Assembly (NCBI GenBank): GCA_017533485.1
Contig: JAFXIC010000020.1
Location: forward strand, 58,567 to 122,566
Direction: 5' to 3'
Source of the DNA: Oscillospiraceae bacterium
GTDB taxonomy: Bacteria > Bacillota > Clostridia > Oscillospirales > Ruminococcaceae
Length of the DNA: 64,000 nucleotides
Below, piece by piece: positions 44,111 to 52,136 of the stretch. Both the position numbers and the translations under genes were made by a program. The notes below the pieces were generated by a model that was given only the letters and a program-made list of their open reading frames with translations, ran no database searches and was not told the DNA's origin. Numbering within the stretch: position 1 is the first letter of the stretch; each line of letters starts with the position of its first letter.

Positions 44111-44614
44111 TCAATCGGCGTATTTCGCGAGGATTTCTTCGATTTCCTCAGCCTTGCCGACGAGTCTTCCGTATACATCATCATTGATCATGAATACGGG
44201 TGCGAGACCGCAGGCGCCGACGCAGCGGCAGTCATCGAGAGAGAATTTGCCGTCGGGGGTGATTTCACCGACACCGATGCCGAGTTTTTCTTCCAGCAGT
44301 TCGAGGAGTTTGCCCGAGCCCTTTACGTAGCAGGCAGTACCCAGACATACAGAGATGCGGTACTTACCCTTGGGGGACAGCGTGAACTGTGCATAGAAGG
44401 TGGCGATACCGTAGACCTTCTCCAGCGGAATGTTCAGCTGTTCAGCGATAATCGTCTGCACTTCGATCGGCAGGTATCCGTAGATATCCTGTGCCTTCTG
44501 CATGATGGGCATGAGGCAGCCCTGCTGATCCTTGAGCGAAGCGATGACAGCGAGAAGCTCTTGTTCTTGCTGTGCGGTTCCCTGGAACGGGATGGTAGCA
44601 ATTTTTTTGCTCAT
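44111..44614 (-). CDS. hydC: Hydrogenase NuoE-like [2Fe-2S] subunit (HndA/HydC type)
   Basis: 167 aa. ATG 44614 with AAGGAGG 11 bases upstream; the frame is open further but runs through the leader. It is a thioredoxin-like ferredoxin of the NuoE type: helical start (QQEQELLAVIASLKDQQGCL), IYGYLPIEVQTIIAEQLNIP, then cluster ligands in CLGTACYVKGS and DDCRCVGACGLAP. First gene of the hydC-hydB-hydA operon; 30 bases before hydB. It forms, with the other two subunits, a soluble NAD-linked hydrogenase. Confidence 0.94.
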   Translation of the reverse strand: MSKKIATIPFQGTAQQEQELLAVIASLKDQQGCLMPIMQKAQDIYGYLPIEVQTIIAEQLNIPLEKVYGIATFYAQFTLSPKGKYRISVCLGTACYVKGSGKLLELLEEKLGIGVGEITPDGKFSLDDCRCVGACGLAPVFMINDDVYGRLVGKAEEIEEILAKYAD

Positions 44615-44747
44615 GTAAACCGTTTCCTCCTTACATAAGAATAATTGGTTATGAAGTTGTCCGGGGTGTATGTCGGGGAAAGACAGCACCACGGATTTTC
44701 CCTGCATCAGCAGGGAAAGAAGGGACAGCGGCTTTGGTACTTTTGGC

Positions 44748-44765
44748 TTGACAAAAAAATAACAA
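44748..44765 (-). promoter_or_regulatory. Rex-like operator in the hydrogenase leader
   Basis: The plus strand reads TTGACAAAAAAATAACAA, matching 11 of the 14 fixed positions of the Rex consensus (TTGTTAA-N4-TTAACAA). It lies just after the predicted transcription start of the hydrogenase operon, where a bound repressor would block transcription. Rex responds to the NADH/NAD ratio. The A-rich centre makes a chance match possible. Confidence 0.5.
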
Positions 44766-44780
44766 AGCCATACTTTTATA

Positions 44781-44809
44781 ATCTTACTACAATTCCGACA
44801 AAAAATCAA
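44781..44809 (-). promoter_or_regulatory. Probable promoter of the hydrogenase operon
   Basis: On the minus strand: TTGATT (44809-44804), 17-base spacer, TAAGAT (44786-44781). Predicted leader of about 160 nt. The leader has a perfect 9-bp hairpin (44697-44705 with 44710-44118 counterpart at 44710-44718). Confidence 0.5.
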
Positions 44810-44819
44810 GGTGTAAAAT

Positions 44820-45193
44820 GCACAACAAAACGATATTTTTTTGTGCGAATCCATGAAACACGCCTACTTGAAACACAGAAAGTGCGTATCTGCATGATTT
44901 TCGAATTATCAAAAAACGCGAAAACTGTCCGCGAGTCGCGGACAGCCGTATCTGAATGTCAAAAAATAATTTTTTGGCATGAAAACCGTCGGATATTGCC
45001 TGTCATGTACAGAAAACGAAAAAGCGCACAGCTGCGTGCGGATTCTCTGCAATTGCCGAATCTGCTCGAAAAATGCGATAAATTTTCCGGAAAAAAGCGG
45101 CATAATTTCCGAGGGGATCCGCATACAGTATTAGGAGCAGGATTTCTGCTTTCATCAAAAAATGCCTGAAGAAAACTGATTGGAGGACAAAAA
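44820..45193. other. Gene-free gap between the divergent hydrogenase operon and the S1-domain gene
   Basis: No convincing open frame is seen. The gap holds an 8-bp stem (44925-44932 with 44938-44945) that on the minus strand is followed by T-rich sequence, and an AT-rich palindrome (CAAAAAATAATTTTTTG, 44960-44976, extending imperfectly on both sides). No clear plus-strand promoter for the next gene was found. Confidence 0.4.
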
Positions 45194-46123
45194 ATGAATC
45201 AGAGCAACTGTTATTTACCCGAGGGGAGCCTGATGGACTCGCCGCAGAATCTTTGTGCCATCCGTTCGGAAACCGCATTGCGGGAGGCGATGCAGACGGG
45301 TCAGCGGCTGGAGGCACGCGTCCGCGTCTGTGACGGAAGCCATAATCTTCATGTGGATTTGCCGTGCATGAAAGGGCTGATCCCGCGGACGGAGGGTGCG
45401 CTCGGCATCAGTGAGGGGACGGTGCGTGATATTGCGTTAATTTCGCGCGTCAATAAGCCGGTCTGTTTCTCGGTGATGCGGATTGACCATGATGAAAACG
45501 GGATGCCGCTGGCGGTGCTGTCGAGGCGTGTGCAGCAGGAACAGTGTCGGGATGGATATATCCGTCATCTGCGTGCAGGGGACGTTATTCCGGCGCGTGT
45601 TACGCACCTTGCACCATTCGGATGCTTTGTAGATATCGGGTGCGGCGTTCCGTCATTGATTCCGATCGACGCGATTTCGGTATCGCGGATTTCCCATCCT
45701 GCTGACCGTTTTCAGGTCGGACAGGAAATTCGCGTGATGGTAAAGGGGTTTGAGAACGGACGGGTGCTGCTGACGCATAAGGAGCTGCTTGGCACATGGG
45801 AGGAGAACGCGGCGTGTTTTTCGGCAGGCGAAACGGTTGCCGGCGTCATACGGTCTGTCGAGGATTACGGTATTTTCGTGGAGCTGTCCCCGAATCTTGC
45901 CGGACTTGCGGACCTGCGGAGCGGAATCCGGACGGGTCAGCACGCGAGTGTGTACATCAAGAGCATTGTGCCGGAGCGCATGAAAATCAAGCTTGCGATT
46001 GTTGATGTATTTGATGAAGCGTGTGCGCCGCCGCCGCTGCGGTATTTCTACGAGGGCAGCCATATGGATGAATGGGTGTATACGCCGCCGCTTGCAAAGC
46101 GGAAAATTTCAACCATGTTTTAA
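45194..46123 (+). CDS. S1 RNA-binding domain protein
   Basis: 309 aa, ATG 45194 after GGAGGAC. It has several S1-like OB-fold repeats: one around residues 35-100 (GQRLEARVRVCDGSHNLHVD), a clear one at about 118-190 (GDVIPARVTHLAPFGCFVDI then VGQEIRVMVKGFENGRVLLT), and a third at about 205-270 (GETVAGVIRSVEDYGIFVEL). These resemble repeats of ribosomal protein S1 but the protein is shorter and lacks the usual kinase- or IspH-linked form. It probably binds RNA in the cytosol, maybe at the ribosome. It is a single-gene unit ending in a strong terminator. Confidence 0.88.
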   Translation: MNQSNCYLPEGSLMDSPQNLCAIRSETALREAMQTGQRLEARVRVCDGSHNLHVDLPCMKGLIPRTEGALGISEGTVRDIALISRVNKPVCFSVMRIDHDENGMPLAVLSRRVQQEQCRDGYIRHLRAGDVIPARVTHLAPFGCFVDIGCGVPSLIPIDAISVSRISHPADRFQVGQEIRVMVKGFENGRVLLTHKELLGTWEENAACFSAGETVAGVIRSVEDYGIFVELSPNLAGLADLRSGIRTGQHASVYIKSIVPERMKIKLAIVDVFDEACAPPPLRYFYEGSHMDEWVYTPPLAKRKISTMF

Positions 46124-46129
46124 GGCATC

Positions 46130-46173
46130 ACCGGAGTCTTGCGGGAGCGGAATCCTGCAGGACTCCGGTTTTT
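46130..46173 (+). terminator. Intrinsic terminator of the S1-domain gene
   Basis: ACCGGAGTC (46130-46138) pairs with GACTCCGGT (46161-46169), extended inward through TGC/GCA, followed by five T. Confidence 0.85.
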
Positions 46174-46197
46174 GCGTGATTGTGATTGAAATCCGGA

Positions 46198-47352
46198 TCA
46201 TCGGACTGCGCGGAGAAAGGCATCGGTTTCCTCGATTGTGCTGAACACAGACGGTGCGAAGCGAACGGTGCCGTTTTCAGAGGTTCCGAGGGTATTATGG
46301 GCAAGCGGTGCACAGTGAAGTCCGGCGCGGACACAGAATCCTTGTGCCGCAAGCCGCTCGGCGGTATCGGCGGGCGTTTCATCGGTGCGGCAAAAGGATA
46401 CCACCGGTGCGTATTCTGCATCCGCTTCCCGATAGACGATGATATCCGGCATCCGCCGAAGTCCCTGAATGAGCCGTTCACAGAGCATGGATTCATGGGA
46501 ATAGATTTTAGAGATGCCCTGCTGTGCAATAAAGCGGATGCCGGCGTCCAGTGCGGCGATGGCAGGTACAGCAACGGTACCGGCTTCAAGTGCGTCGGGG
46601 AGAAAATGGGGCTGTTTCGCGGACATCGAAAAGGAACCTGTGCCGCCCTGCATCAGCGGAATCAGCGGATAGGTTCCGTCCGTGATGAGCATTCCGCTTC
46701 CCATCAGTCCGTATAAGCCCTTATGACCGGCGGTACAGAGAATGTTGATGCCGTCGGAGAGACGGACGGGGAGAATGCCGCAGCCCTGTGCACCATCCGC
46801 GATCAATGCGATTCCGCGCTCGGCACAGATTGCGGCAAGCTCACGGACAGGGAGAATCTGTCCTGTGACATTGCTGACGAGGGAACAGATCACGGCGCGG
46901 GTATCGGGACGCAGCAAGCGGCGGAAATTGGCGAGTGTCTGTGCATTGTCGGAAGAAACCTGTGCGATATTGTAGGTGATGATGCGGCTTCGGGCGAGCG
47001 CGGCAATCGGACGGTATACCGAGTTGTGCTCCAGACTGCTGATGACGGCATGACCGCCGTTTCGGAGAATGCCCCAGATGGCTAGATTGAGCGCGTGGGT
47101 ACAGTTGAGGGTAAAAACCACGTGTTCGGGCTCCGCGCCGAAGAATCCGGCGGCAGTTTCTCTGGCATGATATACGATATCGCCGGCACGCTTTGCAAGG
47201 ATATGACTGCCTCTTCCGGGATTTCCGCCGGCTTCTGAAACGGCTTTTGCCGCAGCGCTCCGGACAGATTTGGGTTTGGGGAATGTGGTAGCGGCGTTGT
47301 CGAAATAAACGGGCATGGGCAGATGCGGTTTTGGGTGGGATGGGCGTGGCAT
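46198..47352 (-). CDS. Cysteine desulfurase family protein (class V aminotransferase)
   Basis: 384 aa on the minus strand; ATG 47352 with AAAGGAG 10 bases upstream. YFDNAATTFPKPKSVRSAAA is the family start, GGNPGRGSH the next signature, TAGHKGLYG carries the PLP-binding Lys and LHCAPLAHNTLG the catalytic Cys. It probably takes sulfur (or selenium) from cysteine (selenocysteine) as a persulfide. It belongs to the branch found next to DUF3343 proteins, and that is the neighbour here (23 bases upstream). The usual iron-sulfur scaffold gene (iscU/sufU) is not adjacent, so a role in Se/S transfer other than general cluster assembly is likely. Confidence 0.9.
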   Translation of the reverse strand: MPRPSHPKPHLPMPVYFDNAATTFPKPKSVRSAAAKAVSEAGGNPGRGSHILAKRAGDIVYHARETAAGFFGAEPEHVVFTLNCTHALNLAIWGILRNGGHAVISSLEHNSVYRPIAALARSRIITYNIAQVSSDNAQTLANFRRLLRPDTRAVICSLVSNVTGQILPVRELAAICAERGIALIADGAQGCGILPVRLSDGINILCTAGHKGLYGLMGSGMLITDGTYPLIPLMQGGTGSFSMSAKQPHFLPDALEAGTVAVPAIAALDAGIRFIAQQGISKIYSHESMLCERLIQGLRRMPDIIVYREADAEYAPVVSFCRTDETPADTAERLAAQGFCVRAGLHCAPLAHNTLGTSENGTVRFAPSVFSTIEETDAFLRAVR

Positions 47353-47375
47353 TGCGCCGTCACTCCTTTCCTGAT

Positions 47376-47576
47376 TCAGAGATCGGTGCGGAACGGGATG
47401 CGGTGTGTCCGCAGCAGCGGAAACACCTGTTCCGGAGCGAGTATGACAGTAAATTTTGCGGTACAGCCCTGCGGGCCGGTTGTTTTCTGCATCCGATAGC
47501 GGATCCGGCTGCGGTCGAGCAGGCGTGCGGTCTTTTCGGCATAAGTCTCGGATGCGACCTGAAATACAGTTTCCGT
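47376..47576 (-). CDS. DUF3343 protein (putative Se/S carrier), no standard start codon
   Basis: About 66 aa as drawn. The sequence VFQVASETYAEKTARLLDRS followed by a Gly-Cys site (TGPQGCTAKFTV) and PEQVFPLLRTHRI is that of DUF3343, small proteins thought to carry Se or S for the neighbouring desulfurase. A good ribosome site AAAGGAGG (GGAGG at 47588-47584) is present, but 7 bases later the codon is ACG, not ATG/GTG/TTG; none of these occurs in frame near it. The frame stays open to 47732, where an ATG exists without a good ribosome site. So either a rare start is used, or the gene is starting to decay. It is 23 bases from the desulfurase gene. Confidence 0.6.
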   Translation of the reverse strand, partial: TETVFQVASETYAEKTARLLDRSRIRYRMQKTTGPQGCTAKFTVILAPEQVFPLLRTHRIPFRTDL

Positions 47577-47726
47577 AAAGAAGCCTCCTTTCCGGATAAA
47601 GATAGAATAGATGGCGCAGATAGCGATTGCGTGCCGCAGACGATGCGTGTTCCAGACGGAATGCGTATCGCGCGGCTGCTTTATGCTATGCGGATTCGAC
47701 AGGTTTTGACACGCGAAAAAAATCTG

Positions 47727-47755
47727 TTGCAATTCTGCAATGAATGTGTTATAAT
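47727..47755 (+). promoter_or_regulatory. Promoter of the zinc-ribbon/TPM gene pair
   Basis: TTGCAA (47727-47732), 17-base spacer, perfect TATAAT (47750-47755) with an extended TGT. Confidence 0.8.
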
Positions 47756-47796
47756 ATTTTTATAACAATGTTTCAAGACAGAAAGGGTGTGTTTTT

Positions 47797-48870
47797 TTGG
47801 CTGATACCATGCAGGCGTTTTCGTATAAATGTCCGAACTGTACAGCAGATCTGACGTTTTCCGCGGATGAACAGACATTCAATTGTCAGTACTGTCTGAG
47901 TTCGTTCACGGAAGCGGAGATGGCGGAGATTGCCGCGAAGAAAGCGGAGCAGACTGCGGAGCGACCGAAAGAAGAAGCGAAAACCGATGAACAGTTTGAA
48001 AAAGAAACGGGCGTATATCTCTGTGAGAGCTGCAGCGCGGAAATCATGGCGGATGACAATACCGCCGCAACATTCTGCTATTACTGCCACAATCCCGTTA
48101 TACTGAAGGGCAGAGTTTCCGGAGAATACCGGCCTTCTGCGGTGCTGCCGTTCCAGCTTTCGCGCGAAAAGGCAGTCGAAGCATTCCGGAATTTCTGTAA
48201 AAAGCGTTGGTTTCTTCCGTCGGACTTTACCTCGTCCGCACAGGAAGAAAAGATTGTCGGTCTGTATGTTCCGTTCTGGGTGACGGATTGTGATGTTGCC
48301 GCGGAGATGGACGCAATCGGCAGAAAAGAACGATCCTGGGTAAGCGGAGATACCCGCTATACCGAGCACTATGAATATGCGCTGGTGCGAAAGGCAGATG
48401 TCGTGCTGGAGGGACTGCCGGCGGATGGCGCAAGCCATGTGGATGATACGCTGATGGAAGCGCTGGAGCCGTTCGATTATTCCCAGACAAAGCCCTTCGC
48501 GATGCAGTATCTCAGCGGCTTTATCGCAGAAAAATACGATGTGGATACCGCAGGCGTATTTCCGCGGATCCAGAAGCGTGCGGTACAGGCGAGCGACCAG
48601 CTGCTTCGTTCTTCGATGAGCGGATACAACTCGGTTTCCGTGACGCGCGCGGATATCAAGGTTCAGAAAACCGACTGGAAATATATGCTGCTTCCGGTAT
48701 GGTTTATGACCTATAAATATCAGGATAAGATGTATGAGTTTGCTGTAAACGGCCAGAGCGGAAAGTTCGTCGGAACACCGCCGCTGAGCCGTACAAAGCA
48801 TCTGCTGGCAACCGCAGGCATCGGACTTGCGGCAGCAATTCTGACAGGATTGGTGGTGATGCTGCTGTGA
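47797..48870 (+). CDS. Zinc-ribbon protein with C-terminal membrane anchor
   Basis: 357 aa from TTG 47797 (site AAAGGGTG upstream); an ATG four codons later is possible. Two zinc-ribbon-like pairs are near the N-terminus: CPNCTADLTFSADEQTFNC with CQYC, and CESCSAEI with CYYCHNP. A middle domain of about 220 residues (VGLYVPFWVTDCDVAAEMDA, VWFMTYKYQDKMYEF) is like that of TFIIB-type zinc finger proteins of Firmicutes with no known job. One hydrophobic helix ends the protein (about residues 335-356), so it is probably membrane-tethered. Its stop overlaps the start of the TPM-domain gene, implying that the two act together. Confidence 0.8.
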   Translation: MADTMQAFSYKCPNCTADLTFSADEQTFNCQYCLSSFTEAEMAEIAAKKAEQTAERPKEEAKTDEQFEKETGVYLCESCSAEIMADDNTAATFCYYCHNPVILKGRVSGEYRPSAVLPFQLSREKAVEAFRNFCKKRWFLPSDFTSSAQEEKIVGLYVPFWVTDCDVAAEMDAIGRKERSWVSGDTRYTEHYEYALVRKADVVLEGLPADGASHVDDTLMEALEPFDYSQTKPFAMQYLSGFIAEKYDVDTAGVFPRIQKRAVQASDQLLRSSMSGYNSVSVTRADIKVQKTDWKYMLLPVWFMTYKYQDKMYEFAVNGQSGKFVGTPPLSRTKHLLATAGIGLAAAILTGLVVMLL

Positions 48871-49802
48871 TGGGTATGAAAAACTATGGAAAGCGGCTGC
48901 TGACGGCAGCGCTGACAATCGGTGCGGCAGTTTCAGCGTTTGCAATGCCGGTTTCTGCACAGCGACAGTTCGAGGACTGTATTCCGAACTGTAAGGTTTA
49001 TGATGTTCAGGATGTGCTGACGGACGCGGAAGAAGCCGAGCTGAATCGGGCAATCCTCAGTCTTTCGGAAGAAATTGATATGTACATCGCAGTTTATATC
49101 TATGGTCCGGAAACCTATTTCAGTTCGGACTGGGAAGTGGAAACGACTGCCGATGATAATTATGATGCGCTGTTCAATCCGCAGACAGATGTGGATACGG
49201 ACGGTGTACTGCTGATCATCAATAATTCTACGAAGTATGACTATATCTCGACTTCCGGTATGGGTCAGCTGTATTACTATAACGGAGCGGCTGATAACCG
49301 CGTCCAGTATATGTTTGACAGTATGCGGCCGTATCTGGAATCCGAGGATTATGTCGGCGCAGTCGGCGATTATCTGGAAAACTTAGACTGGTTCTATGAA
49401 ACCGGGATCCCGAAGAATGCCTATACTTATAATGAATCGACCGGAATGTACCATTATTCGCATAAGGGCGAGCTCAAGGAAGCAAAATCGCTTCCGTTCT
49501 GGTTCGGAAAATCCATGCTGATGCTGGTCGGACTTCCGATCGGTATTGGACTGCTGGCGGCGTTGATTGCATATTTCTCGATCAGCATAAGCTATAAGCG
49601 GCGGATTCCGCTTTCCCCGACCAACTATATCAGCCGTAAGGATACCCGTTTTACTGTCCAGCAGGATATGTTCCTCAGAAAGTACGTCACAAAGCAGCAT
49701 ATTGACCGTGACGGCGGCGGAGGCGGTGGCGGCGGAGGCGGCGGCTCCTCCCATAGTTCAAGCGGCGGCCATTCGCATGGCGGCGGCGGAAGCCACAGAT
49801 AA
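48870..49802 (+). CDS. TPM-domain membrane protein with Gly-rich C-terminus
   Basis: 310 aa. ATG 48870 overlaps the stop of the gene before (TGATG). N-terminal signal peptide (about residues 1-30, cleaving after VSA). The TPM (YgcG/Psb32-like) domain runs from about 40 to 170: VYDVQDVLTDAEEAELNRAI, then DTDGVLLIINNSTKYDYIST. A membrane segment follows (about 205-230), then a basic cytosolic part and a tail of a 12-Gly run plus His/Ser/Gly repeats. TPM domains are found in proteins linked to membrane-protein quality control. The Gly/His tail could bind metal. Coupled with the zinc-ribbon protein. Confidence 0.85.
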   Translation: MGMKNYGKRLLTAALTIGAAVSAFAMPVSAQRQFEDCIPNCKVYDVQDVLTDAEEAELNRAILSLSEEIDMYIAVYIYGPETYFSSDWEVETTADDNYDALFNPQTDVDTDGVLLIINNSTKYDYISTSGMGQLYYYNGAADNRVQYMFDSMRPYLESEDYVGAVGDYLENLDWFYETGIPKNAYTYNESTGMYHYSHKGELKEAKSLPFWFGKSMLMLVGLPIGIGLLAALIAYFSISISYKRRIPLSPTNYISRKDTRFTVQQDMFLRKYVTKQHIDRDGGGGGGGGGGGSSHSSSGGHSHGGGGSHR

Positions 49803-49821
49803 TTCCCGATGGTTCGAAAAT

Positions 49822-49860
49822 GTGCTGTTTTTGCAGGAATGCAGAAGCGGCACGTTTTTC
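49822..49860 (+). terminator. Probable terminator of the TPM gene
   Basis: GTGCTGTTTTTGC (49822-49834) pairs with GCAGAAGCGGCAC (49841-49853) including three G-U pairs, and is followed by GTTTTTC. Confidence 0.65.
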
Positions 49861-49955
49861 TTGAAACTGCATACAAATATCTGTCCGCCCCTCGTGTACA
49901 ACCGTATCCACAAATAATACAACGGGAGGAGCGGAAAGTTTGTGAAAGCAGCCAA

Positions 49956-49984
49956 TTGATTTTTTTTAGAAAATGGAATATACT
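49956..49984 (+). promoter_or_regulatory. Promoter of the aspartate kinase gene
   Basis: TTGATT (49956-49961), 17-base spacer, TATACT (49979-49984). The leader is only about 45 nt, too short for a lysine riboswitch. Confidence 0.65.
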
Positions 49985-50033
49985 GTATTTATAGGGAAAA
50001 TGAAAGTATATTGTTAAGAAAGGATACCTGTTC

Positions 50034-51389
50034 ATGAATCAAGTAGATCTGAAAATCGTAAAATTCGGCGGCAGCAGCCTTGCCGACGCAAACCAGTTTC
50101 GTAAGGTGAAGGAAATTGTCACCGCGGAGAAAGCACGCAGATTTGTCGTACCGTCTGCACCCGGAAAACGCAGCAGCAATGATATTAAAGTTACGGATAT
50201 GCTGTATACCTGTCAGAAGCTTGCGTCCGAGGGCGCGGATATCTCGGAGCCCTTTGGTCAGATTCGTGCGCGTTATCTCGAAATCGCAAACGAGCTTTCG
50301 CTGAGCTATGACCCGTCGGCAGCACTTGATGAAGTGTATGAGAATCTCCGGAACGGCGCAACAAAGGATTATGCCGCAAGCCGCGGGGAATATCTGAACG
50401 GTCTGCTGCTGAGCAGCTATCTCGGATATCAGTTTGTGGATGCCGCAGATGTTGTCCGTTTTGACGCAAACGGTGTGCTGATGATGGATGAAACGATGAC
50501 GCTGATGCGGGAAAAGCTCGGAAAGCTGGAATGCGCCGTGATCCCCGGCTTCTATGGTGCGGACGAAAACGGAAATGTCATCACATTCTCCCGCGGCGGT
50601 TCGGATGTCACAGGTTCTCTTGTTGCACGCGCTGTATCTGCGGATATTTATGAGAACTGGACGGATGTATCGGGTGTACTGGTGGCAGATCCGAGAATTG
50701 TTGCGAATGCCGTTCCGATCAATACCATTACCTATGAGGAGCTGCGGGAGCTTTCGTATATGGGTGCGTCTGTTCTCCACGAGGACGCGATCTTCCCTGT
50801 TCGTGCAGCAGATATCCCGATTAACATCCGCAATACCAATGCGCCGGATGCACCGGGTACGATGATTGTCGCCTCCGACAGCGCGGCAAGCGATCAGTTC
50901 ACCGGCTATACGATTACCGGTATCGCCGGAAGAAAGGGCTTTTGTGCCATCAATATCCAGAAAGCGATGATGAACGCAGAAATCGGCTTCTGCCGGAAGG
51001 TACTGAGTGTGCTGGAGGAGCTGAATATTTCGTTTGAGCATATGCCGTCGGGAATTGACACGATGTCGATTATTCTTCCCGAGGATGCAATTCACGGCAG
51101 AGAAAAGACTGTACTTTCGAAAATCCGTAAGGCAGTTTCTCCGGACCGTCTGGAAATTGAACACGGCATTTCTCTGCTTGCGGTTGTCGGACGCGGAATG
51201 CGCCGTACACGCGGTACTGCGGCAAGAATTTTTGCGGCGCTTGCACACGCAAGAATCAATGTCAAGATGATTGACCAGGGTTCGAGCGAGCTGAATATTA
51301 TCATCGGACTGCTCGACGGAGATTTCGAGGAAGCTGTCCGCCGGATCTATGATGTGTTCGTCAGCAGCACGATTACGGAACAGTCCTGA
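50034..51389 (+). CDS. lysC: Aspartate kinase
   Basis: 451 aa, ATG 50034 after AAAGGA. KFGGSSLADANQFRKV (residues 7-22) binds ATP/aspartate, PGFYGADENGNVITFSRGGS (about 168-187) is the second kinase signature, and DVSGVLVADPRIV follows. Two ACT domains end the protein (about 310-450), typical for amino-acid feedback control. It makes aspartyl phosphate for lysine, threonine and methionine. No other diaminopimelate gene is next to it. The dpaA remnant lies 2.2 kb downstream; in spore formers an aspartate kinase can lie by dpaA, so a former link is possible. Confidence 0.94.
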   Translation: MNQVDLKIVKFGGSSLADANQFRKVKEIVTAEKARRFVVPSAPGKRSSNDIKVTDMLYTCQKLASEGADISEPFGQIRARYLEIANELSLSYDPSAALDEVYENLRNGATKDYAASRGEYLNGLLLSSYLGYQFVDAADVVRFDANGVLMMDETMTLMREKLGKLECAVIPGFYGADENGNVITFSRGGSDVTGSLVARAVSADIYENWTDVSGVLVADPRIVANAVPINTITYEELRELSYMGASVLHEDAIFPVRAADIPINIRNTNAPDAPGTMIVASDSAASDQFTGYTITGIAGRKGFCAINIQKAMMNAEIGFCRKVLSVLEELNISFEHMPSGIDTMSIILPEDAIHGREKTVLSKIRKAVSPDRLEIEHGISLLAVVGRGMRRTRGTAARIFAALAHARINVKMIDQGSSELNIIIGLLDGDFEEAVRRIYDVFVSSTITEQS

Positions 51390-51419
51390 TCGCAGCGTCA
51401 GCGGTGAGGAGTGGTTGAA

Positions 51420-51935
51420 ATGAAGAAAACGGCGCTGCTGGTAATTGATATGCAGAATGATTATCTGTATGAAAAGAGAAAAAAGATTTTTTCGTATCAT
51501 ACGAATGCGTTGACTGCGGCTGTCAATGCGCTGATTCATCGGTATCAGGAAAATGGTGCTGACATTATTTATATCCGACATCTGATTCAGAATCTGCCGA
51601 CAAACCGGCTGCTGTTCGGCTACTCCATCGCAGGAACAGAGGGTGCGGAACTGTACAGCGGCTTAGATATCGTTTCGGAGTATTGCTTTGATAAGCTTCT
51701 GGGCGATGCGCTTTCCAACCGACAGCTTCGGGAATTGATCCGTCAAAATGGCTATGATACGCTGCATCTTTGCGGTCTGGATGAATGCGGATGTGTGACA
51801 GCAACCGCGCTCGGTGCCGCAAAACGCGGACTGAAAGCGGTAATCGTAAGAGATGGCGTTGCGACTGTTTTTCCGGAGAAGAAAATTCTGAAAGCGCGTG
51901 AAAAGCTGAAAAAAGCCGGTATTGTATATATCTGA
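51420..51935 (+). CDS. Isochorismatase-like cysteine hydrolase
   Basis: 171 aa. ATG 51420 follows GAGGAG at 51406-51411. The start ALLVIDMQNDYLYEKRKKIF holds the catalytic Asp, and LHLCGLDECGCVTATALGAA holds the nucleophilic Cys, as in nicotinamidases and other hydrolases of this fold. VIVRDGVATVFPEKK is the usual late strand. Substrate unknown; it is short for PncA (about 180-215 aa). It follows aspartate kinase by 30 bases and ends in a strong terminator. Confidence 0.85.
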   Translation: MKKTALLVIDMQNDYLYEKRKKIFSYHTNALTAAVNALIHRYQENGADIIYIRHLIQNLPTNRLLFGYSIAGTEGAELYSGLDIVSEYCFDKLLGDALSNRQLRELIRQNGYDTLHLCGLDECGCVTATALGAAKRGLKAVIVRDGVATVFPEKKILKAREKLKKAGIVYI

Positions 51936-51960
51936 GCGGAAAAGAAATATGAAAAAATAG

Positions 51961-51996
51961 AGTCCGGAAAGCAGAATTCTGTTTTCCGGACTTTTT
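51961..51996 (+). terminator. Intrinsic terminator
   Basis: AGTCCGGAAA (51961-51970) pairs with TTTCCGGACT (51983-51992); the stem continues with CAG/CTG to a 4-base loop. Five T follow from 51992. Confidence 0.9.
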
Positions 51997-52044
51997 GTAT
52001 GCAACCGATGAAGCAAAGTTTTTGAAAAAACGGATGATTTGTTC

Positions 52045-52073
52045 TTGACGGATGGAACGGGATGTGATAGAAT
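52045..52073 (+). promoter_or_regulatory. Promoter of the NSS transporter gene
   Basis: TTGACG (52045-52050), 17-base spacer, TAGAAT (52068-52073) with an extended TGA. Confidence 0.75.
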
Positions 52074-52136
52074 AAATAAGTATGCGTCGGCTGGATGCCG
52101 ATCAGAACCGGAAAGACGGAAAGGAAGGAATCCAAA

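Noticed and set aside
44748-44782. Plus-strand promoter TTGACA...TATAAT in the hydrogenase leader
   Set aside because: The spacer is 23 bases, too long, and there is no gene within 400 bases on that strand. The TTGACA is better read as part of a Rex-like site.
49984-50034. Lysine riboswitch in front of aspartate kinase
   Set aside because: The leader after the promoter is only about 45 nt; a lysine riboswitch needs over 150 nt.
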